Below are positions 1 to 8,223 of a stretch of 64,000 bases of DNA, piece by piece. Position 1 is the first letter of the stretch. Each line of letters begins with the position of its first letter. This stretch comes from JADJYF01 sp965278995 (GTDB lineage Bacteria; Pseudomonadota; Gammaproteobacteria; Ga0077536). Position numbers and translations under genes: made by a program. The notes beneath the pieces are model-generated. The model did not search any database. It was not told where the DNA came from and worked only from the letters and a program-made list of their open reading frames with translations. The stretch covers positions 5,332,001-5,396,000 of the forward strand of contig OZ257136.1 of assembly GCA_965278995.1 (NCBI GenBank), written 5' to 3'.

Positions 1-1161
1 TACGCGCTCGTTCGGGCTGGCGGCCAGATGAACGAGGTGATTGCGCTGATTGTTGTTGAACAGCAGCCAGCCGCCCGTCACTTCGCCCTGGAACCAGGTG
101 CCCCAGCTACGTTTGTCGAAGCCATAGAACAGCGGGTCGTAGTCACGCCGGGTGGTATCGGTCGTATCGGCATCACCGGAGAAATACGCATAGCGATAAC
201 TTAGCCGTGGCTGCCACGGTATTTGATCGAAATGGTAGATCGCCTCAGCGTACCAGGCGTGCGCATCGAAACGGCCATAAGGCCCGTCGCCGAATTCACG
301 CGTCGCTTCACCCCACCAGCCGATTTGCGGCAGGCCGGCGAGACGGACATCGTTGACCCGCGCGCTGATCACGTTCATGCCGTCGCGCGGAGCGAACAGG
401 CGCGGTCTGTCGGTATCGACAATATTCATATACAGCAGACCGGCGTGGCCGCCCTGTTCGAACTGATACTCGGCATTGCCGCCGACCAGCGCCGGTTCGT
501 CGTTGTCCGGGTCCGCTTCCAGAAAAAACATATCGGCATGCCAGGCGCGATAGTCAATCCGCGCACGCACCGTACGCTGGAACGCCTGGCGTGGAACCAG
601 CCATACGCCGCCGTCGTCGCCGAGATCGAAATTGCCGTCGTCGAGCAGAAAACCATCTCCGACATCGACCGTCTGTCGCCCGAGCGAGAAATCGAATACG
701 GGCCGAGCGGCGTCGTCGGTCGGTGCACCGGAGCGCCAGCCAAGCAGCGCGGTCTCGATATCGACACTGCCGTCGCCACCGCGGGTGAAACCGCTGGCGT
801 CACCATCGAAGAAGGTGGTGGCGCCGACCACCGATGCTTCGCCGTACCAGCCGGCACTGCTGCTGAAGCCGACGATTGGTTTCAAATGGGTTTCCGTCCA
901 GCTCGGGTCACCGGCGCGCTCACGCGTCAGGTAGTCCACCTGGCCGAGGCCAAGATTGGCATTCTCCATGGTCACGGCAGCGAAACCGGCCTGCAGGGAC
1001 GCTCGCACCGTGACGCCCGGCATGACCTCGTGGGTCCATTCGGCGCGCGATTCGATGGCGCTCAGCAAGGCCATCGCGCCGGCGATGAACGGCGACAGAC
1101 GGGGCGTAGCGAGTGGGTAGCGGGGTCCGAATGTTGATTCGAACAAAGATAATGCGTTCAT
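1..1161 (-). CDS. Outer-membrane beta-barrel protein, alginate-export-domain-like, partial (C-terminus off the left edge)
   Basis: The reading frame is open from an ATG at 1161 down to base 1, giving 387 codons without a stop, so the gene continues past the window. Residues ~23-40 form a hydrophobic signal-peptide-like stretch ending in ESRA before a mature start EWTHEV. The body has the alternating aromatic/polar pattern of an outer-membrane barrel, with WFQGEVTGGW and YDPLFYGFDKRSWG near the visible end. That pattern resembles proteins with the AlgE-like alginate export domain, which serve as outer-membrane channels for anionic polymers or unknown substrates. It is divergent from the OYE gene at 1286. 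The substrate is unknown. The family call is by pattern only. Confidence 0.7.
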   Translation of the reverse strand, partial: MNALSLFESTFGPRYPLATPRLSPFIAGAMALLSAIESRAEWTHEVMPGVTVRASLQAGFAAVTMENANLGLGQVDYLTRERAGDPSWTETHLKPIVGFSSSAGWYGEASVVGATTFFDGDASGFTRGGDGSVDIETALLGWRSGAPTDDAARPVFDFSLGRQTVDVGDGFLLDDGNFDLGDDGGVWLVPRQAFQRTVRARIDYRAWHADMFFLEADPDNDEPALVGGNAEYQFEQGGHAGLLYMNIVDTDRPRLFAPRDGMNVISARVNDVRLAGLPQIGWWGEATREFGDGPYGRFDAHAWYAEAIYHFDQIPWQPRLSYRYAYFSGDADTTDTTRRDYDPLFYGFDKRSWGTWFQGEVTGGWLLFNNNQRNHLVHLAASPNERV

Positions 1162-1285
1162 CGCGACGGCTGCAGCCTTCCCCTGCGACCAGAAGGCGGG
1201 AAGTACAAACGAAAAGCGTCCGCTCTACAATAACCTTATTCCGGCAGAACGTCGGCCGGCTGTTGATTAACCTGGAGCTGTCCTC

Positions 1286-2446
1286 GTGCCCGATCTGTTC
1301 ACCCCCTACTCGCTGAAAGGTGTGACCTTGCGCAATCGCATCGCGATGTCACCGATGACGATGTATCGCTCTGTCGACGGTCTGATGAATGACTTCCATG
1401 TCATGTTGCTGGGTTCACGCGCCGCCGGCGGTTTCGGCCTGGTTTTCGGTGAGCAATTGGCAATCACGCCGGACGGCCGCACCAGTGTCGGCTGCGGTGG
1501 CATCTATGACGATGCGCAGATCGAAGGGCTGGCGCGTACGACGGCGATCGTCAAGGACATGGGCGCGGTGCCAGCCATACAGCTCGGTCATACCGGGCGC
1601 AAAGGCAGCGAAGTGAAACCCTGGCAGGGCGGCCATCAACTCCCGCCGGATCATCCCGACGGCTGGCAGGTTGTCGGTCCGTCGGCGCTGCCTTATGGCG
1701 GCAAGTATAAATATCCTGTCCACGAGCTGACCCGCGACGAGATCAAGGCCATTCATCGCGCTTATGCCAGCGCGGCAAAACGCGCGCTCGCCGCCGGCTT
1801 CGAATGGCTGGAGATGCATTTTGCGCACGGTTATCTGGGGGCGAGCTTTTTTTCGCCACTCGCCAACCAGCGCAGCGACGAATACGGCGGCAGCCTCGAA
1901 AATCGCGTGCGCTTTCATCTCGAAGCGCTGGATGCCGTGCGTGAAGTCTGGCCGGAGCGTTATCCGTTGACGATGCGCCTGGGTTCTGACGACTTGAACG
2001 AGCGCGGTGTGCAGTTCGATGAGGCCGTGGAAGCGGTCTCGATGATGAAGCAGCACGGCCTCGACCTTGCCGATCTGAGTCTCGGTTTCAACACCGACGA
2101 GATGCAGTCCGTGCCATTCGCTGAACTCGGTTTCATGCTCGATCGCGCAACGCGCCTGCGTCGCGAAGTCGGGATCCCGGTCGCGACGAGCTGGAATCTG
2201 GGCCTACCGGCGCTCGCCGACAAAGTGATCCGTGATGACGTCATCGATCTCATCATGCTTGGTCGACCAGCGCTCTCGAATCCGCATTGGCCGGTGTGGG
2301 CAGCCCGCGAGCTCGAGCATCCCGATCCGTTCTCGCTCGTCCCGGAAGACTGGGGCTGGTGGCTGCGCAACTTCCGTGCGCACGGTGCGTGCATCGGCTG
2401 GCCGGCGGCCGAGGTGCTACCGGCGGACGAAGCGCAGTCGGCTTGA
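1286..2446 (+). CDS. NADH:flavin oxidoreductase, old yellow enzyme family (YqjM-like)
   Basis: A 386-residue FMN TIM-barrel enzyme that would reduce activated C=C bonds of enones using NAD(P)H. The N-terminus LFTPYSLKGVTLRNRIAMSP is classic for the family. QLGHTGRKGS (~residues 98-107) and EMHFAHGYL plus SDEYGGSLENR (~175-205) are the FMN/substrate-site motifs of YqjM-type members. The start is GTG at 1286, with GGAG about 9 nt upstream. It converges on the Baeyer-Villiger-type monooxygenase downstream, only 18 bp away. Pairing of OYE with flavin monooxygenases is common in terpene or alicyclic ketone catabolism. Substrate assignment is inference. Confidence 0.92.
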   Translation: MPDLFTPYSLKGVTLRNRIAMSPMTMYRSVDGLMNDFHVMLLGSRAAGGFGLVFGEQLAITPDGRTSVGCGGIYDDAQIEGLARTTAIVKDMGAVPAIQLGHTGRKGSEVKPWQGGHQLPPDHPDGWQVVGPSALPYGGKYKYPVHELTRDEIKAIHRAYASAAKRALAAGFEWLEMHFAHGYLGASFFSPLANQRSDEYGGSLENRVRFHLEALDAVREVWPERYPLTMRLGSDDLNERGVQFDEAVEAVSMMKQHGLDLADLSLGFNTDEMQSVPFAELGFMLDRATRLRREVGIPVATSWNLGLPALADKVIRDDVIDLIMLGRPALSNPHWPVWAARELEHPDPFSLVPEDWGWWLRNFRAHGACIGWPAAEVLPADEAQSA

Positions 2447-2464
2447 ACCAGGGACCAGGGGTCT

Positions 2465-3934
2465 TTATCCGGCCAGTTCGAAGGCGTCGAGTTTGGGTTG
2501 CTCCATTTCGGTGAAGAAGCGGGTCGGTGACCACGGCCAGCTCGCCGGTACGCCGTTCTTGTCGAGATACCAGCTCTTGCAGCCGGTCGCCCAGATTGAT
2601 TTTTTCGCAGCGCGGCTGCGTTCGTCTTCGAAGCGCATGGAGGCTTCGGCGTTCACGCTGATTTCGCGGCAACGACCGCTGCGGATCTGTTCCAGCAGCT
2701 TCAGGATATAGCCGACCTGCGATTCGGCGATGAGGATCAACGAGAAATTGCCGACCGGCCCGTTCGGCCCGTTCAGCATGAAGAAATTCGGAAACTGCGG
2801 AATCGAGATCGAAAGGTAAGCGACTGGATGGTCGGCCCACACGTCATCCAGATCGACACCACCACGGCCGCGCACGGTGGTCGGGCGGATGAAGCTGTCG
2901 GCATGGAAGCCGGTCGCAATAACCAGCACATCCAGCTCGTGCAGTACGCCATCGGCGGTACGTACACCACCCGGCTCGATGCGTTCGATGACGTCCGTAA
3001 TGACCTCGGCGTTCGGATGCTGGACGGCCTGATAGAAGTCGGACGAAAAAATCAGCCGTTTGCAGCCGGCGCGATAGTTCGGGCGCAGTTTTTCGCGAAG
3101 TACCGGGTCGCGCACGTTGTCTTCGAGATTCGCGCGGCAGGCGTCCTCGATCTCCTTCATACCGGCGGAGTCTGCGTCGATCACCGCGTTCGAGAAAGCT
3201 TGAAAATCGTCATTCAGCTGCGTGCGCAGTGCGGTCAACTTGCCTGGTTCGTTGCAGAAACCGGCAATCTCGTCCTGGCTGTACGCGACGTTATCTATCG
3301 GCATCACCCACTGTGCGGTGCGCTGAAACAGCGAGAAATGCGCGACCTTGTCGACCAGCGCCGAGGTGATCTGAATGGCGGTCGAACCGGTGCCGATCAC
3401 GCCGATCCGTTTGTTTTCCAGCGGCACACTGTGATCCCAGCGCGCGCTGTGGAAAGTACTGCCAGCGAAAGTCTCCAGCCCGGGAATGTCCGCCGTGTGG
3501 GGATGGTGAAGTACGCCGGTCGCGGCAATGACGACATCGGCGACATCTTCTCGTCCAGTCGATGTACGGATATGCCATCGGCCATCGATGAATTCGCAGG
3601 TCGGTACAGCCTCGTTGAAGCGGATGTACTCCATGACCTGATACTTGTTCGCGATGCGCTCGAAGTAGGCGTGGATTTCCGGTCCGGGCGCGAACGTCCG
3701 GCTCCAGTTCGGATTCGGTTCGAAAGAATAGGTATACAAATGCGCCGGCACGTCGCAGGCGATACCCGGATAGGTGTTCTCGCGCCAGGTGCCGCCGACT
3801 CGATTCGATTTTTCGTAAATCACGAAATCGGTATAGCCCGATTCGCGGAGTTTGATGGCGGTCAGAATGCCGGCCATACCGGCACCGATAATTACGACAC
3901 GGGGCTCATGGCCCGGATTGCGCGCACTCGTCAT
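2465..3934 (-). CDS. FAD-dependent monooxygenase, Baeyer-Villiger type
   Basis: A 489-residue flavoprotein with two Rossmann folds. The FAD-binding IGAGMAG lies at ~16-22 and the NADPH-binding GTGSTAIQ at ~181-188. Between them, residues 156-167 give FAGSTFHSARWD, an exact match to the type I BVMO fingerprint FxGxxxHxxxW(P/D). Such enzymes insert oxygen next to a ketone to give esters or lactones, or oxidise heteroatoms. It converges with the OYE gene. The length is slightly short compared with cyclohexanone monooxygenase (~540), closer to small EthA-like members. The specific substrate cannot be read from the sequence. Confidence 0.9.
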   Translation of the reverse strand: MTSARNPGHEPRVVIIGAGMAGILTAIKLRESGYTDFVIYEKSNRVGGTWRENTYPGIACDVPAHLYTYSFEPNPNWSRTFAPGPEIHAYFERIANKYQVMEYIRFNEAVPTCEFIDGRWHIRTSTGREDVADVVIAATGVLHHPHTADIPGLETFAGSTFHSARWDHSVPLENKRIGVIGTGSTAIQITSALVDKVAHFSLFQRTAQWVMPIDNVAYSQDEIAGFCNEPGKLTALRTQLNDDFQAFSNAVIDADSAGMKEIEDACRANLEDNVRDPVLREKLRPNYRAGCKRLIFSSDFYQAVQHPNAEVITDVIERIEPGGVRTADGVLHELDVLVIATGFHADSFIRPTTVRGRGGVDLDDVWADHPVAYLSISIPQFPNFFMLNGPNGPVGNFSLILIAESQVGYILKLLEQIRSGRCREISVNAEASMRFEDERSRAAKKSIWATGCKSWYLDKNGVPASWPWSPTRFFTEMEQPKLDAFELAG

Positions 3935-4051
3935 GATCTATTCCCCTCGTCGAAGACCCGGCATCTTACATTACCGCCTCACTGCGCCTGAAGTCCGCCA
4001 GCGCAAAAGTCGCCAACAGGGTCTCGAATTTGCGGGTGTCAGATACGATGT

Positions 4052-5032
4052 TCAGGTGCGATTACGGTGCCCTTGTACCTGTGGATTGACACAACAGGCT
4101 GGCAGAATGCCGCAGCGCAGATTCTCGATGTTTGCCGCGACCGCCTCACCGATACCGGTCAGGCTGCGTTCCGTGGCGCCGCCGATGTGCGGTGTCGCAA
4201 TCACGTTATAGGCGAACAGCGGATCGTCCGGCGCGAATGGTTCGCGCCAGAAGACGTCGAGCCCGGCGCCGGCGACGCGGCCGTCTTTGAGTGCCGCCAT
4301 CAGCGCGTCGTAGTCGATGACCGGTCCACGCGCGATATTGATGACATAGGCGCCGCGTTTCATGCGCGCGAACACGGCGGCGTCGACGAGACCGATATTC
4401 TCCGGTGTGGCCGGTGCAGCGACGACGACGAAATCCGCTTGAGCGACCGCATCGCCCGTGCCTTCGGCATTGACGTGCTGGTCGAGATGCACGGTCATGT
4501 CACGCTCGCGCCCGCCGTCAGGCCCATGGCGCGACACCGCAATGATACGAGTGCCGAAACCGGCCAGTCGACGCGCAATCTCCTGGCCGATTCCGCCATA
4601 ACCGAGGATCACCACCGTGCTGCGCCAGAGGCAATGGCCTAATGGGGCCCCGAAGCGCCGTTCGCGGAAGCGTTCGAACGCAGCCGGGATGGCCCGCGAC
4701 AACATCATCATGTGTGCGATCGCGAGTTCGGCGACAGACTCTGCGTTGCCGGTGCCGACACTCGGCACATTGGCCACCAGCACGCCGGCGCGGGTTGCTG
4801 CCGGAATATCCACGACATCGAGACCAACGCCGAACTGTTGCACCAGCTTGAGGCGGGGCGCAGCGAACGCGGCCACCGGTATCGGTGTGACGATGGGTAT
4901 GAGCACATCGGCCTCGTGCGCCAGCTCGAGGATCTCGTCGCCGGCGCATTCGATGATCTCATCGGCGGGCAACAGCGTGTGCAGGATCTGGAGTATCCGG
5001 GTATAGCCGCGTAGGCAGAGTGCGATACGCAT
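4052..5032 (-). CDS. D-2-hydroxyacid dehydrogenase family protein (NAD-binding)
   Basis: A 326-residue member of the D-isomer 2-hydroxyacid dehydrogenase family (phosphoglycerate or glyoxylate reductase type). The NAD-binding motif GYGGIG lies at ~144-149. The catalytic triad is visible: Arg in NIARGPV (~236), Glu in FWREPF (~265) and His in TPHIGG (~283). These enzymes interconvert 2-oxo and D-2-hydroxy acids with NAD(P)H. The ATG at 5032 lies 2 nt beyond the stop of the upstream sigma-factor gene on the same strand, so it is probably the last gene of the ECF41 operon. Exact substrate unknown. Confidence 0.88.
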   Translation of the reverse strand: MRIALCLRGYTRILQILHTLLPADEIIECAGDEILELAHEADVLIPIVTPIPVAAFAAPRLKLVQQFGVGLDVVDIPAATRAGVLVANVPSVGTGNAESVAELAIAHMMMLSRAIPAAFERFRERRFGAPLGHCLWRSTVVILGYGGIGQEIARRLAGFGTRIIAVSRHGPDGGRERDMTVHLDQHVNAEGTGDAVAQADFVVVAAPATPENIGLVDAAVFARMKRGAYVINIARGPVIDYDALMAALKDGRVAGAGLDVFWREPFAPDDPLFAYNVIATPHIGGATERSLTGIGEAVAANIENLRCGILPACCVNPQVQGHRNRT

Positions 5033-5034
5033 CG

Positions 5035-5961
5035 TCAGTCCTTATGATCAGGTGCTGGGCTAGCATCCCGTCGGGCTGCCAGATGCCGCAGTTTATCCGG
5101 GTTGCGCTGCACGTAAAGTGCGGCGATGCGGTCATCGACAGCCGGGGCGAGGATAATGGTCTGCAGGACGGCGCCGTCTTTCGTCCGCAGAATAAAGCCC
5201 GGGTGCCCATTCATCCAGACGCTCTCGAGATCGACTTCGCCCGGTTCATAGAGACCGGCAAAACCGATCACCACGCGTGCGACCTGTATCGCACCATGCA
5301 GTGGACGCGATACAGCTGAAACCTTGCCGCCGCCATCGGAATAAAAGCCGACGTCCTCGACCAGGGCGCTCGCAAGTGCCCCGATATCGCCGGCTGCGAC
5401 AGCCTGCATGAACGCTGCACGGAGCCGTTCACCGACAGCGACAGAAACGCGGTAACGCGGTCGTTCATCCTGAACCTGTTGGCGCGCCCTCGCGGCCAGC
5501 TGGCGGCAGGCGACTTCGCTGCGACCGAGCGTCTGGGCGACGGCGGTAAAATTGAAATCGAATACATCGTGCAGCAGAAACGCGGCGCGTTCGAGTGGCG
5601 AAAGGCGCTCCAGCAGCTGCAGCAGCGCGAAGCTGACATCGGCTTCGAGTTCGAAGACACGTGCCGGATCATTGCCGGCCGGCGCGACATCGACAAGCGG
5701 TTCGGGCAGCCACTGTCCCACATAATGCTCACGCTGCACACGTGCCGAAGCGAGGTGATCAAGGCAGAGATTGGTGACGATGCGCGCAAGGAAAGCACGC
5801 GCGTTCTGCACCGCTGTTCGTTCGTGAGCCTGCCAGCGCAGCCAGGCGTCCTGGACGATATCTTCCGCCTCGGTCACGGAGCCGAGCATGCGATAAGCGA
5901 GGCCGCGCAGGAATGCCCGCTCGGCCTCGAACGCAAGTGTCAGGTCTGATGGGCCTGCCAT
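5035..5961 (-). CDS. ECF sigma factor, ECF41 group (SigJ-like), with SnoaL-like C-terminal extension
   Basis: A 308-residue ECF sigma factor. Region 2 lies at ~10-75 (YRMLGSVTEAEDIVQDAWLR) and region 4 at ~105-165 (LSPLERAAFLLHDVF). A ~130-residue SnoaL-like extension follows. The linker motif WLPEP (84-88) and the extension motif DGGGK (209-213) correspond to the WLPEP and DGGGR signatures of ECF41, in which the fused extension replaces a classical anti-sigma factor. Its ATG lies inside the 3' end of the upstream AhpD-like gene (22 bp overlap), so the two are translationally coupled. A matching ECF41 promoter lies at 6947-6973, suggesting autoregulation. DGGGK instead of DGGGR is a mild variant. 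Confidence 0.93.
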   Translation of the reverse strand: MAGPSDLTLAFEAERAFLRGLAYRMLGSVTEAEDIVQDAWLRWQAHERTAVQNARAFLARIVTNLCLDHLASARVQREHYVGQWLPEPLVDVAPAGNDPARVFELEADVSFALLQLLERLSPLERAAFLLHDVFDFNFTAVAQTLGRSEVACRQLAARARQQVQDERPRYRVSVAVGERLRAAFMQAVAAGDIGALASALVEDVGFYSDGGGKVSAVSRPLHGAIQVARVVIGFAGLYEPGEVDLESVWMNGHPGFILRTKDGAVLQTIILAPAVDDRIAALYVQRNPDKLRHLAARRDASPAPDHKD

Positions 5962-6512
5962 CTGTGCGTCATGCGTACTGGTTGCACCGGTGCGCTATCG
6001 CTGCCGACTGTCAGAAGTCCACAGCGATGTCCGTAACCCAATGCGTACTTGAGCGAAGGATAGACACGGGTCGACGCAATACACAGCGCCAGCGTCACCA
6101 GGCCGCGATCGCCCCAACGGCGTACGATTTCCTCGCGCAGGCTGTCAACCTCGGGTGCACGCGTTGCCACTGCGCTGGCAAAAGTGAGTCCGAGCGCTGT
6201 ATCGCTGTCGAGTGCATTCATGTCACGTTGAAGGATAGCGCGCAGCGTGTCCGGTGCAAGTCCGGCGTCTTCAGCCATCCGGATATTCAGTTGCGTACAG
6301 GGGCCGCAGTCTTCGTGCACGATGGTGACGAGTTTGACGGCGAACCAGGCCGTGACCGGCACCTGATCGCGGTACGCCGACAGCCAGGTTACCGGTACGA
6401 AATGAAGAAAGGCCGAAGTGCGGCTTTCGAGCAGACGACGTGCGTAGCTCATGTCGTAGTCATAGCGCCGCTCGAATGCGGCGATATAGCGATGCAGGAA
6501 ATGCTTAAGCAT
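5940..6512 (-). CDS. Carboxymuconolactone decarboxylase / AhpD-like protein, likely target and partner of ECF41
   Basis: A 190-residue all-helical protein with the AhpD-type motif HEDCGPCTQ at 66-74. The CxxC pair C69/C72 would be the redox centre of an alkylhydroperoxidase-like activity. ECF41 sigma genes are typically next to a carboxymuconolactone decarboxylase, oxidoreductase or epimerase gene (the COE genes), and this fits that rule. Its start overlaps the upstream membrane-protein gene by 8 bp and its end overlaps the sigma gene by 22 bp, so the three are one transcription unit. The physiological substrate is not known for this group. Confidence 0.85.
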   Translation of the reverse strand: MLKHFLHRYIAAFERRYDYDMSYARRLLESRTSAFLHFVPVTWLSAYRDQVPVTAWFAVKLVTIVHEDCGPCTQLNIRMAEDAGLAPDTLRAILQRDMNALDSDTALGLTFASAVATRAPEVDSLREEIVRRWGDRGLVTLALCIASTRVYPSLKYALGYGHRCGLLTVGSDSAPVQPVRMTHRWQAHQT

Positions 6513-6915
6513 AACTGCCTCCCGTCGTACCGCATGCAGGGACAGGGCGTTGAGCGGGGCGCAAGCTCCATAGCGCGAGCAGCGGTAGCACCAGGACTGC
6601 CGGTACGTCGCGCAGAAAATGCGCGAATGAGTGCAGCCCGCTCAACATCTCGACGAGATGAATTCCGGCGTGGACGAACAGAAAGCCGCAAGCGGCGATA
6701 GCCGCTGGTCTGGCGCCCTCGATGTGACGGAGCAGCGCGGCAAAGCAGAGCCCGCAAACCAGATAGGCGGCGCCGACGTCACGCACGAAATGACCGTTGA
6801 ACGGACCGGTATCGACGACGCCCGGGACCTGGCCATACCACCACGATGGCCAGCCCAGCATGGTCAGGCCGTTGACGCAGAACACGAGAAACAACAGGAA
6901 TTGCAGATAACGCAT
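6505..6915 (-). CDS. Small integral membrane protein, first gene of the ECF41 operon
   Basis: A 136-residue protein with about four hydrophobic helices: YLQFLLFLVFCVNGL at the N-terminus, a second in VGAAYLVCGLCFAALL, a third around AAIACGFLFVHAGIHL, and a C-terminal helix AVLVLPLLALW. I recognise no enzyme motif. The ATG at 6915, with GGAG 8 nt upstream, is preferred. An upstream in-frame TTG at 6942 lies only 5 nt from the ECF41 -10 element (6947-6950), so it would sit at or before the transcript start. The role is unknown. Its position directly behind the ECF41 promoter makes it part of that regulon. Confidence 0.75.
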   Translation of the reverse strand: MRYLQFLLFLVFCVNGLTMLGWPSWWYGQVPGVVDTGPFNGHFVRDVGAAYLVCGLCFAALLRHIEGARPAAIAACGFLFVHAGIHLVEMLSGLHSFAHFLRDVPAVLVLPLLALWSLRPAQRPVPACGTTGGSYA

Positions 6916-6946
6916 GACGATGACTCCGAATTGATGACTCAACTCA

Positions 6947-6973
6947 GACGAAACGCGCCAGGGAAATGTGACA
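6947..6973 (-). promoter_or_regulatory. Predicted ECF41-dependent promoter (TGTCACA-N16-CGTC)
   Basis: On the minus strand TGTCACA lies at 6973-6967 and CGTC at 6950-6947, separated by exactly 16 nt. This is the bipartite consensus reported for ECF41 sigma factors. It sits 32 nt upstream of the ATG at 6915 of an operon that itself encodes an ECF41 sigma factor. No other site like it was noticed nearby. It supports positive autoregulation and fixes the start of the first gene. Confidence 0.8.
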
Positions 6974-6990
6974 TGGGTGACGAGCGTGCA

Positions 6991-7686
6991 CTATTGCGAT
7001 GCCAGCGGAAACAGACGTTCCTGTAACCACAGCAGCGCTGGATATCCTGCCAGCCAGACCCAGACAAAACGGTTGAGCCCGAAGAGCCAGGCGTTGGCCA
7101 GGTGAAAGCTTGCCGCTAAGGCCAGCGCGAGCCACAGCCAATGCCCGAGCGCCAGCGCGAACGGAAAGGCGAGCTCGAAACCAATCACTGACCAGGACAT
7201 TATGAACATCGTTCGCGGATGCTCTGCCCATAGTCGCAACTGTTCGCTTTGCGGATAAGCCGACCACGCGAAGACATCCCGCAACGCCTGCCCCGAGCGC
7301 CACGCCGGATTGACAAGTTTGACCCAGCCCGACATTGCGTACGACAAACACAGCTGCAGCGCGAGATAGCCGAACGCGAGCTCCTGCCACTGCGGGGTTG
7401 GCGCGAGGCGGGCCAGCGTGAGACAGATCAGGATCAGGTAAGTGAGCCTGTCGGCGCCGCCGTTATAGGGGCCGTCGAAACGCAGCAGCCGCAGCACCGT
7501 CAACACCAGCAAGACGCACTCTGCCCACAGTGGTGCGGCGCCGGTCATCAGCAGAACGGCGAACAGCGCGATGCAAGCATGCAATCGGCGCTCGTCGCGC
7601 GCGGTGCCCAGGTGTTCGAGTGCCTGCTGCAGCAGGACCAGGGCGAGGAGGCATTCGCTTGAGCGGAGTGCGACAGTCAGCGTCAT
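6991..7686 (-). CDS. HTTM-like multi-pass membrane protein
   Basis: A 231-residue, strongly hydrophobic protein with about five to six membrane segments. The segment LSYAMSGWVKLVNPAWRSG (~120-138) and the following WAEHPRTMFIMSWSVIGFEL resemble the HTTM domain shared with vitamin-K-dependent gamma-carboxylase-like membrane proteins, where a W-K-L or F-K-L pair follows the helix. The gene is 5 bp downstream of a partner gene on the same strand (7692-8192). The function is unknown. HTTM proteins are often next to small soluble partners, as here. The assignment is by pattern only. Confidence 0.6.
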   Translation of the reverse strand: MTLTVALRSSECLLALVLLQQALEHLGTARDERRLHACIALFAVLLMTGAAPLWAECVLLVLTVLRLLRFDGPYNGGADRLTYLILICLTLARLAPTPQWQELAFGYLALQLCLSYAMSGWVKLVNPAWRSGQALRDVFAWSAYPQSEQLRLWAEHPRTMFIMSWSVIGFELAFPFALALGHWLWLALALAASFHLANAWLFGLNRFVWVWLAGYPALLWLQERLFPLASQ

Positions 7687-7691
7687 CGCGT

Positions 7692-8192
7692 CTACGCCGG
7701 CTCGCTGGATGATTTTTCGCTGACCGTATCCAACAGATCCTGCGGCGGATCGAGGTAGGCAATTTCCTCATGAAAGTCCAGCGCGATTCGTTCAATGGTT
7801 CGGATCCGATAGCTCAAATACCGCCCGTTGCGCGCGATCTCGCCCAGCATCACAGCGCGCCACAGACGGTGACGGATCTCGGCCATTGCAAACGCCGACT
7901 GGTCGGCCCAGATCCGGTCGGCGCAACTCAGCAGATACAGCGATTCATTGCCTTGTGGAGCCCACCATAGCCGACGCAAATGCTGAGCCCAGGTCAGACT
8001 GGCTGGGCGTGGACGGAATTCGCGCCAGAGTACATCCGCTCCCTCGGGCGTATCGGACCAGGCGAACTCGATACGCGGTGAAGGTGCAATGACGTCGAAA
8101 AATCGCCACGACGGTATGACGACCGGCAGCATCAGCCAGAACACGCGGAACACGAACGCGACAGCTCGTCGCCAGCAGGTGGCAACGCTCAT
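7692..8192 (-). CDS. Hypothetical protein with N-terminal membrane anchor, partner of the HTTM-like protein
   Basis: A 166-residue protein. Residues ~10-30 (AFVFRVFWLMLPVVIPSWRFF) form one hydrophobic anchor, and the rest is soluble and Trp/Arg-rich. I do not recognise a family. It is 31 bp downstream of the MFS exporter gene and 5 bp upstream of the HTTM-like gene, so the three could be cotranscribed. The tight spacing with the HTTM-like gene suggests a two-subunit membrane unit. That is inference from context only. Confidence 0.6.
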   Translation of the reverse strand: MSVATCWRRAVAFVFRVFWLMLPVVIPSWRFFDVIAPSPRIEFAWSDTPEGADVLWREFRPRPASLTWAQHLRRLWWAPQGNESLYLLSCADRIWADQSAFAMAEIRHRLWRAVMLGEIARNGRYLSYRIRTIERIALDFHEEIAYLDPPQDLLDTVSEKSSSEPA

Positions 8193-8223
8193 TGGTAGTT
8201 CGAGTCCGTCGTCGACATTGGGA

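Noticed and set aside
223..1137. Long plus-strand frame of 304 codons at the left end
   Set aside because: It is antisense to the open minus-strand barrel gene, which has a signal peptide and barrel pattern. The plus frame shows no family features and is a product of GC-rich codon bias.
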